Of a stretch of DNA of 64,000 nt, positions 57,542 through 64,000 are shown in pieces. The translations under genes were made by a program, and so were the position numbers. How positions within the stretch are numbered: the first letter of the stretch is position 1; every line of letters starts with the position of its first letter. This DNA comes from Thereva unica (lineage: Eukaryota > Arthropoda > Insecta > Diptera > Therevidae), in the NCBI GenBank assembly GCA_949987705.1, contig OX465284.1:106499163-106563162 (forward strand), given 5' to 3'. The notes under the pieces were generated by a model. It saw only the letters and a program-made list of their open reading frames with translations, did no database searches and had not been told where the DNA came from.

Positions 57542-57680
57542 AACGCTAACGACCTATCATTTTTATCCACCCTAATGCCACACAGTCCTCGGCACGTTTC
57601 TAACATTGACTTGGGTAGTGTATCGCTAAAAACGTATCATTTCTAACCACCCTAACGCCACACAGCTCTTGCCCCAATAC
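57542..57680. repeat. tandem duplication, about 83-bp period
   Basis: CGCTAACGACCTATCATTTT, TATCCACCCTAATGCCACAC recurs as CGCTAAAAACGTATCATTTC, TAACCACCCTAACGCCACAC. Two units, diverged. Confidence 0.6.
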
Positions 57681-57836
57681 AGACACCTTAACTTAGGTAC
57701 ATCCAAAATATCAAAAATTATTCCATTGAAAGAACCTGAAGAACCATTATACCTTTTAGTGTTGATTCAGTTATATTTGGATTTTACATTTTAGAAATTT
57801 TTTCGGAACTGTCAGTGAGCTTGATGTAGTTGACTT

Positions 57837-58060
57837 TTTTATTACCTTAATAATTACCTGGGGGGTGGGATAAGGTAATGAAGTGTGCTTTCTATTTGAC
57901 TCGCTAATGGTTTTCATCTACATTTTTCAAGCTACTAAACTCAAAGTCAAGCCTTTAATGTGCAAGTCTAGTGGGTTTTTATGACCATTTTATTACCCTT
58001 TTATGACCTCTGGATTATGACCACGTGGACTACGACATGATGGACCGGTAATACAAAGGG
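57837..58060. repeat. ATTACC-rich repeat and LINE 3' tail fragment
   Basis: GTGGGTTTTTATGACCATTT, TATTACCCTTTTATGACC matches in inverted form 63780-63830. From 58015 it continues as the LINE tail (CTACGACATGATGGACCGGT, AATACAAAGGGTGATT) also seen at 33150. Element boundaries are unclear. Confidence 0.4.
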
Positions 58061-58261
58061 TGATTGCTGGACTCAGGGCTGCTTCATAAATTTCCTAATG
58101 ACGTGAAAGCCGCATTCCACCAAAAATATCAGATTTAGTGCAAAAGGAGAGCTAATCATTATTATACAATCCTTGGTCCAGGTCCTGATTAAGCATACCA
58201 TATTGCCAGCACCATTTTAAATTTTCTATTAATTCCCATTTTGTTTTTGTTTTTTAATTTT

Positions 58262-58478
58262 CACCACAGATTCGTCATTTGTGACCTGAAAAACTCCTCG
58301 ATATCGATTTTCAATGGATTCAGAAGACATTGCCATATTGGCCCCGCCATTTTTAATTTTCAAATGTTGACCACAGCATCGTCATTTGTGGGTTTAAATA
58401 ACCCCCCGATGCAGATTTTCAATAGAATCGGAACCCAATTGCAAAATTTGTCCGCCATCTTGATTTTTTTTACTAAAT
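58262..58478. repeat. two diverged tandem units of about 108 bp
   Basis: Each unit runs CCACAG..TCGTCATTTGTG, GATTTTCAATGGATTCAG-like, then ..CCGCCATTTTTAATTTT-like. The second unit (58370-58478) differs at many places. No open frame is conserved between units, so it is noncoding repeat. Confidence 0.65.
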
Positions 58479-59754
58479 TGTCAGATTGAATTGTCACGGG
58501 AACGCAGCGTGTGCAAAGTTTCATAAAAATCGGTTAAGTAGAAGTGGTTAAAAAGCTGGTAGAATGATAAGTAGTGTAATAATTTTCATTTTCCTTTTCT
58601 CTATGATATTCAAATAATGAATATAGTATCGTATGCAGCAAACAACGCACACTATAAAAAATAAAAAATAAAATGAAAGAATGCCATCCACAATAGTATC
58701 ACTCTCTCTACGAACTATAATGACAACGAAGGCTCACAGAAATGAATTTTATGATTTATGCTCTTATTTTTTTCTATGCTTTGTGCTTCCTCCTCGTACA
58801 TATAAATATTTTTTTTTATATAGTTTATTCTGTTGGGGGATGATTGAAAATAGAATAGAATGACGAAGAGATACATAATGCCTTGAAACTATAGAAAATG
58901 ACAAGCTTGACACGTTTTTAACATAGTTTCATTTCGTTTTTTTTTTATTTGTCATTCCTCTTAAAATCCAGTGAAGCTCTTATCTTTTCAGTTTTAATTT
59001 GTGAACAAAAAATAATCAAAAAAAAAATATAATAAAAAAAAATTGAGAGAAAAGAGATTTATATTGTTACGTATACTATGCTCGTATATCTAAATAAAAA
59101 TAGAAATGACATTGGATACAAGAGAAAATGTGTATTTCCGTAGGAGACAAACAATATTTATGGGAAATGAATACTACCATTGCTCTAGAAAAAAAAAGAT
59201 TATAGATTTTCTCACTTCTATTTGTGGAGATTTTTTTTTCTTCTTTTTTTTTAATTAAAGAAAAAAAAAACTTTTTGTTGGACAAATATTTAATGAAATG
59301 GAAATGGTATTATAGAGTCTAGGCAGAAACTCGAAATGATTTTAAAAATAAACACAATCAAACAAAAACTTAGTAGTGTTTGGAATGTCAATTATTTATA
59401 AAAAAACAAAACTATTATCGCATTTTTTTAGATGGTGATCATTAGAGTGTCCTTGTCGTCTTTTTTGGCACTGATTCAAGTAGACTGGCAGGGAAGTTTT
59501 CTGGTCTGTGCTTGAATTGTGTGTTGATATAATAACGACTTTTACTTTTCTCAATATTTTTTTTTTATTTATTTTATTTCTTTTAATTTATTACTCATTA
59601 TTCTATATGGAAGATTAGTGGTTAAAAAATTAACAAATTTTGTACCACTGGTGGTTCTAACATAAACAATAACAATACCTTAAAGCACCCGATTTGGATA
59701 TCATACTACCATGCATGCTGCAGATATTACCTGAGTTAGTAATACTATGATTGG
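58479..59754. other. AT-rich sequence, no gene recognised
   Basis: Many A and T runs (58800-58815, 59010-59045, 59240-59275, 59550-59590). No relic identified. Confidence 0.4.
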
Positions 59755-59985
59755 GTGGTGGCGTTCAAGAGTTTCGTAAGTTTCAGTTACGTTTCCGTGA
59801 GTTGGAGACGAACGACAGTCATCTTCATCCCAGGGACAAGAAGAAGAATCGGATTTAGTCCCAGAATATACTCAAGCGGAAAGGAAAGACTTCGACTTAG
59901 CATGGAAAAATGGTTAAAAAAGAAACGCGCCAGCAACAAATTTATTGAGTACCAAGCAAGAGGAGGAATTAGACCACAATAAAAC
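59755..59985 (+). mobile_element. possible R1/Jockey-type RT start fragment
   Basis: The frame reads WRRTTVIFIPGTRRRIGFSP, similar to W....V.FIPKPGK.D...PK.YRPISL, the first RT motif of I-group LINEs. The expected downstream helix is only vaguely matched. Ends are unknown. Confidence 0.4.
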
Positions 59986-60057
59986 ATGCCCGGCTAATTC
60001 GCACGCAATTAAGTTCTCTTTTTTTGGGCATATTACAGCGCAAGGAATTCATTTATA

Positions 60058-60150
60058 AGTAGAGCTCTTCAACACTCTTCCGCAGTAAGTATTTTCAATC
60101 TCGTACAATTAGAAGCAAAAATTTAAGTTCAAGGTTCACAGTTCAATTCA
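60058..60150 (+). mobile_element. LINE-like C-terminal module before array 6
   Basis: VELFNTLPQ.VFSISYN, the decayed LWNSLP.SVF..SYN tail, followed by spacer GAGAATATTTAAAAGTTTTT before the array, in the same order as arrays 4 and 5. Confidence 0.5.
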
Positions 60151-60195
60151 AGTTTTCTGTAAAAAAGAGAATATTTAAAAGTTTTTATATTTCGT

Positions 60196-60714
60196 AAAGC
60201 TTTCACTTCCAAAAAGCTTCAAATCTTTCTTTCATTAACAAAAAGCTTAAATCTTTCCACTTCCAAAAAGCTTCAAAGCTTTCACCTTCAAAAAGCTTCA
60301 AAGCTTTCACTTCCAAAAAGCTTCAAATCTTTCTTTCATTAACAAAAAGCTTAAATCTTTCACCTCCAAAAAGCTTCAAAGCTTTCACTTCCAAAAAGCT
60401 TCAAAGCTTTCACTTCCAAAAAGCTTCAAATCTTTCACTTCCAAAAAGCTTCAAATCGTTCACCTCCCAAAAGCTTCAAAGCTTTCACTTCCAAAAAGCT
60501 TCAAATCTTTCTTTCATTAACAAAAAGCTTAAATCTTTCACCTCCAAAAAGCTTCAAAGCTTTCACCTTCAAAAAGCTTCAAAGCTTTCACTTCCAAAAA
60601 CCTTCAAATCTTTCACTTCCAAAAAGCTTCAAATCTTTCACCTCCAAAAAGCTTCAAAGCTTTCACTTCCAAAAAGCTTCAAAGATTTGATCTCCAAAAA
60701 GCTTCAAAGTTTCC
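60196..60714 (+). repeat. AAGCTT-rich minisatellite array 6 (largest)
   Basis: About twenty units of a 25-bp consensus AAAAAGCTTCAAAGCTTTCA plus CTTCC. A variant block (CTTTCTTTCATTAACAAAAA then GCTTAAATCTTTCACC) returns at about 60222, 60331 and 60508, so there is a higher-order repeat. The units are the most uniform of the six arrays, suggesting this one expanded most recently. Confidence 0.92.
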
Positions 60715-60740
60715 ATTTTAAAAATTTTTTTAATCTGAAC

Positions 60741-60955
60741 AACTCGACTGTGGAACTGTCTTCCGCAGTCGGTGTTTCCGACCTCATATAACATCTCTGA
60801 CCTCAAACGCAGTGTTCATCGACACCTACTCATGCACCCTCCAGTCCTCTAACCTCTCCTTTCTATTCTATCCTTCAGATCAAGCTTACTACTATACGTT
60901 GCACCATGACTTGAACGACATGACGGACTAGTAGTACATCGCAGGTATCACAAAA
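60741..60955 (+). mobile_element. LINE C-terminus and 3' tail after array 6
   Basis: LWNCLPQSVFPTSYNISDLK, RSVHRHLLMHPP is a clean CR1/Jockey-type C-terminal tail. After a stop come ATCAAGCTTACTACTATACG, CACCATGACTTGAACGACAT, GACGGACTAGTAGTACATCG. The array thus lies between two versions of the same module (60058 and 60741). Confidence 0.65.
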
Positions 60956-61200
60956 AAACGTAATATCCATTGCCTTCTGGTTGACCACTGCTAGATTCTT
61001 ATTAAGATATCAGCTTAAGATACTTAAGATACTAATTCACCTTGTGATCAGCGTCGTCGTCGATAACTTATACAGTATCCAAGAGTTCAAACACCTTGGA
61101 TACTGTATAAGGGTTCAGCCACCTCGTCTAGGATAATTCTGACTCCTCTTCTTCCAATTGAGATTACTACTAGCCGTTACGTTATGGGTTGTAAGATAGT
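60956..61200. repeat. short hairpin and second LINE 3' tail fragment
   Basis: CTTATACAGTATCCAAG (61067-61083) and CTTGGATACTGTATAAG (61095-61111) are perfect inverted repeats with an 11-base loop. At 61147-61195, GATTACTACTAGCCGTTACG, TTATGGGTTGTAAGATAGTA again resembles the LINE tail. Confidence 0.6.
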
Positions 61201-62322
61201 AGCACTGCGGGTACCGGATACCGGTTGTAGAGCTGTTAAAGTCGAGGTCCAATAGGTGACTCCTAAGCCTATTTCTGACACATACATAAAATAGCAAGAT
61301 ATTTTGATTACTCTTCCGATACACCCAGCTTCTAACAAATTGTTTATGTCAATTAACACAAACAACATCAACCAGACAACCAGCTCATACACCGCACAAA
61401 ATTATTACCACCAGCAGCATGTGCAATATATCTAATTTACTGCCAAACACTTATGACCTAGACTGCACTGTAACCAATCGTAAAGTGAATAATAAATCTG
61501 CACCTGGACAGGCTCGTTTCGGTTCCACCATCACCGCACAGCAGCAGCAGCTCTCAATAATAATCGCGATCGTAATAAATTCTGTTCAAAAGTTTTGCCA
61601 TCAATAAAAGATTTTAATGCCGGCGATAAATCCTGGCGAATTTCTAAATATATAATATGCCAAATCGCATTATCAGTTGTCATCAGATGCATTCCCATTG
61701 CACTACAAGTGGCCCTCATGATGGTTGCTGGCCGGGTCCAGAGCCTCTATATTTGCCGAGAGAGAATTCATAATAATCAGACTGCATTTCCGAGAATAAT
61801 TAAACGACGCTTATCAAAACTGCTGTACTCGAATTGGGTCCCTGCTCGTAATGGCCGACTCCCTGTCTCCCCTTTTAATTGTGGCATCCTGCCTGCATTC
61901 GGGCGAATTGTGAATTGCATGCCAATCAGCTATTCCAGAATGTGTAACGCAGTAAGTAGTGCTAGTAGTGCAGCTGGATTAATTATATGTGTGCCATGGA
62001 AGGCTGGAAGGTAGAGAGAAAAGTGCATTGTTATTGCATAAAAGACGGAGCTTGGTTCGTTGATGAGCTTAGAGGAGGTGTTGCTAGACACGTGGATGCA
62101 GAATAATAAACGATTGAAGCGGTAAAAAAGACTCCGCCATAAAACCATGATATCCTTTGTTACCGTATAAAAAGGAATTTTTCAGAGCACGTAGTTTTAA
62201 TATGATTTATTTGCACAGTAGAAAGACCACCTATGGCCTATGGAAGATTTGAAAATGAGCTGCTTTTTTTCGGTACATCTTGTAAATTTTTTCTGTTGAT
62301 TTCTATCATTGCCTATCTAGCG
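61201..62322. other. mid-GC unique-looking sequence, candidate noncoding regulatory block
   Basis: Between 61500 and 62000 the sequence is even in composition, without relic signatures or homopolymers, and has several motifs of the kind found in insect enhancers (AATAATTAAACGACG, TTTTAATTGTGGC, TTAATTATATG, CAG repeat at 61541-61551). The + frame of 139 codons (61595-62014) shows no domain. That it is regulatory is inference only. Confidence 0.3.
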
Positions 62323-62381
62323 CAAGAATGTCCCAAAGTAAATGTGTGCACCTAGAATGTCCCAAAACAAATGCGTACACT
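62323..62381. repeat. two tandem 29-bp units
   Basis: AGAATGTCCCAAAGTAAATG, TGTGCACCT is followed by AGAATGTCCCAAAACAAATG, CGTACACTG. Confidence 0.7.
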
Positions 62382-62539
62382 GTGTGTGTGACTTTAAGTC
62401 GAAAAATTGGAAACAGTTAATATGGGGTTTACTGACCGTTATTGATAAGAGATATTTGTCCTCACTGCAACTCAGTTTTGAGATGGTCTAATATTGTTTT
62501 CCCAGAGCTGTAGACCCTCTTCATGAACCAACCTCTTTA

Positions 62540-63015
62540 GCCTTTGGGAGCCCGGTCAGAGGTCAGAGCGGTCACTTCCTTAACGGACCTTGAGGACGAG
62601 TTAAGGCACATTAGGCAGATTCAGAAAGGAGATCTTCTGGTGGTACAGAAGAATCCATTATTCAAGAAGACACTGAAACGGGTAAGGAGATAAGACTCAT
62701 ACAATGGAGCATGAATCACCATGGCGGACCAATATCTGCTCGCATAGATTGTGTAGGAAAAGGAAATCAACGTCGCAATTGTAAGTGAGCAGTACAAGGC
62801 AGTATATGCAGTACACCGGAATCTGGCAGGCGGAAAAAGCGGAAAAGTCGCAATATGGGCGTAGGGATACCAAGCCATGGAGGAGACGATGAGGAACTCT
62901 GAGGATGACGAACGATGAGCAAAGATAGAAGGTATATACATATATGTCTGCAGTTGCTATGAGGGGTTTGGTTTCACATGGAGGAGTATTTGGTAATGGT
63001 AACGGTTGACTGCAG
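62540..63015 (+). mobile_element. R1/LOA-type retrotransposon, ORF1 end and endonuclease start
   Basis: Frames give EVRAVTSLTDLEDELRHIRQ (end of the gag-like ORF1) and, after a gap, EINVAIVSEQYKAVYAVHRN, GGKSGKVAIWA, AKIEGIYIYVCSCYEGFGF. The endonuclease pattern (ID.AIVSEQYR........G.AAIWV......KIEGIYIYSCYAPPSW) is typical of the clade. Stops interrupt. The other relics in the window supply the later parts of such an element but no copy is whole. Confidence 0.65.
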
Positions 63016-63132
63016 ATACGAGTGGTCATATCCCCAAAATAATAAGTGGGGGGGGGGTTAATCGTGGGCTATGGATTGGGGCTGCCGGCTTAGCCGTATG
63101 TGTTGGATAAATGTGGTGTTCGCAAACAAAGT

Positions 63133-63353
63133 GGCCTCGGCGTCGGCAGTCTAAGGAACAAGGCGCCTGGCTACCACCCCAGAGGTCCTGGGTTCGAATC
63201 GCGGCAGCACCACCGTCCTTCGCCTTTCCCACGTTCCCCACCTACGTCACTTTTTGCTTTCTTCTTCCCTCTTCACATTACTGTCCTCTTCCTTATCCTT
63301 CCTTAGCCCTTCCCCACTCCACCAACCGCTAGTCATCGGTTGGTTGATGAGAT
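63133..63353 (+). mobile_element. tRNA-Arg-derived SINE, copy 3
   Basis: GGCCTCGGCGTCGGCAGTCT, AAGGAACAAGGCGCCTGGCT, CCTGGGTTCGAATCGCGGC (B box 63189-63199) then the pyrimidine-rich body and ATCGGTTGGTTGATGAGATT. It is truncated at 63353, where a Tc1-like transposase relic begins. Confidence 0.7.
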
Positions 63354-63374
63354 TCAGTACAGACAGTACAAATG

Positions 63375-63740
63375 GGTGAAAACACCCTTCACCAAGGCGA
63401 ACGAGAGTCTGTAGTAGACATCTTCTTATCATTGACACGTTTGCAAGAGACCTCCAGTTGCGGGTAAATGAAGTGTACATGCACAGCACAGTCCTGTCTG
63501 GCTTCATTATGTGGATTTGACCTCCACTGATCTTCTGAACTGAAATAGCTCCCCAAACCATTATATCTCTTTGTCGGTGATGATGCCAATTAAAAGCCTC
63601 TATTCCTTCTATAAATCATGGAAACAGTAAATATGCATCTAATCAGATTGATACGTTTTTCATCTGAAAAGATCACTTAGTTCCACTCCTCCTTCCAGAG
63701 CATGTAAGCAACTTGCTTACTTGAAGCCTACTTTACTTGA
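63375..63740 (-). mobile_element. Tc1-like transposase relic
   Basis: The minus strand gives VIFSDEKRINLI (block with a catalytic Asp, about 63690), then RQRDIMVWGAIS (about 63560-63525) followed in a shifted frame by EDQWRSNPHNEARQD. IFSDEK..NL and ..MVWGAIS are hallmarks of Tc1-family transposases. N- and C-terminal parts are missing. Confidence 0.65.
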
Positions 63741-63764
63741 CTTGAAAAACTTTGTTTTTTTGGG

Positions 63765-63850
63765 TCATGACTAAAGGTAATGAAAGGGTAATTAAAGGGT
63801 AATAAAATTAGGTATCATAAAAACCTACAAGACCGGTCCATTAATGTATT
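63765..63850. repeat. inverted copy of the ATTACC-rich repeat
   Basis: GGTAATGAAAGGGTAATTAA, AGGGTAATAAAATTAGGTAT, CATAAAAACCTACAAGACCG is the reverse complement of the 57950-58000 repeat with small gaps. Confidence 0.45.
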
Positions 63851-63856
63851 AGATTA

Positions 63857-63993
63857 TGGGTCGAAACGGTTTCTTCAAAATACCACACGTTCCCTTTTCA
63901 CCGACGGCTGTCAAACGTTTATCAAATACACAATTTATTTTCTGCCTGCTTTCAAAGGAACGTGTGATCTAATGAAGAAACCGTTTCGACCCA
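63857..63993. mobile_element. short TIR element (MITE)
   Basis: TGGGTCGAAACGGTTTCTTC at 63857 and its exact inverse GAAGAAACCGTTTCGACCCA ending at 63993; pairing resumes inward at CACACGTTCC / GGAACGTGTG. 137 bp, noncoding; superfamily not decided (left flank TA, right flank AA). Confidence 0.75.
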
Positions 63994-64000
63994 AAACTCA

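Noticed and set aside
60196..60714. CRISPR-like or protein-coding repeat (reading frame with repeated SKKLQSFHFQKAS)
   Set aside because: Units are contiguous without unique spacers and belong to a eukaryotic minisatellite; the frame is open only because the unit has no stop, and the other arrays break it.
61595..62014. 139-codon plus-strand frame as a gene
   Set aside because: No domain and no exon borders that fit; more likely noncoding sequence with few stops by chance.

Overview
This is an AT-rich eukaryotic window, almost certainly from an insect. The gene evidence and the mix of R1-type, RTE-type and Jockey-type retrotransposons, Ty3/gypsy, mariner/Tc1, hAT and MITE relics point to a large, transposon-rich, possibly dipteran genome. 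I cannot name the species. There is no prokaryotic gene organisation, and most open frames are short chance frames.

Only one host gene can be supported, on the minus strand. A 5' exon (26918 down to 26416) starts after a good splice acceptor, holds a long 5' UTR, opens with a signal peptide (MKVRGCWFTLLLVGSSIIS) and ends at a GTAAGT donor in phase 1. The next exon (1552 down to 1235) lies 24.9 kb away, has the matching phase and encodes a Ser/Thr-rich linker, a basic stretch and the first part of a CUB domain. The gene continues beyond base 1, so roughly 1.5-26.4 kb is one giant intron. Everything above 26.9 kb is upstream intron or upstream intergenic sequence. The CUB pattern fits a secreted or membrane CUB protein (Neto or SOL1-like is my guess).

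The rest is a graveyard of nested mobile elements. R1/LOA-type non-LTR fragments occur about ten times on both strands. RTE-type fragments occur four times. Other LINE pieces, a decayed Ty3/gypsy pol, a mariner, several other IS630-Tc1-mariner (ITm) pieces and a Tc1-like transposase are also present. A complete non-autonomous hAT with an 8-bp target duplication (11769-13200) sits inside an R1-type relic. A tRNA-Arg-derived SINE has three clear copies, one of them inside an RTE copy. Several TIR MITEs occur, one family (AGTAGGTAATGGGTC ends) at four or more places.

Three structures stand out. (1) A family of AAGCTT-rich 25-bp minisatellite arrays is found at six loci between 39.8 and 60.7 kb in both orientations. 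Three of these arrays sit next to the same LINE-like C-terminal module. (2) A 182-bp inverted repeat with a 4-bp spacer and one mismatch lies at 23648-24015. (3) Two different mariner-superfamily transposase relics are joined head to tail, the second interrupted by a hairpin element (29051-30016). I saw no CRISPR array, operon or intact autonomous element.
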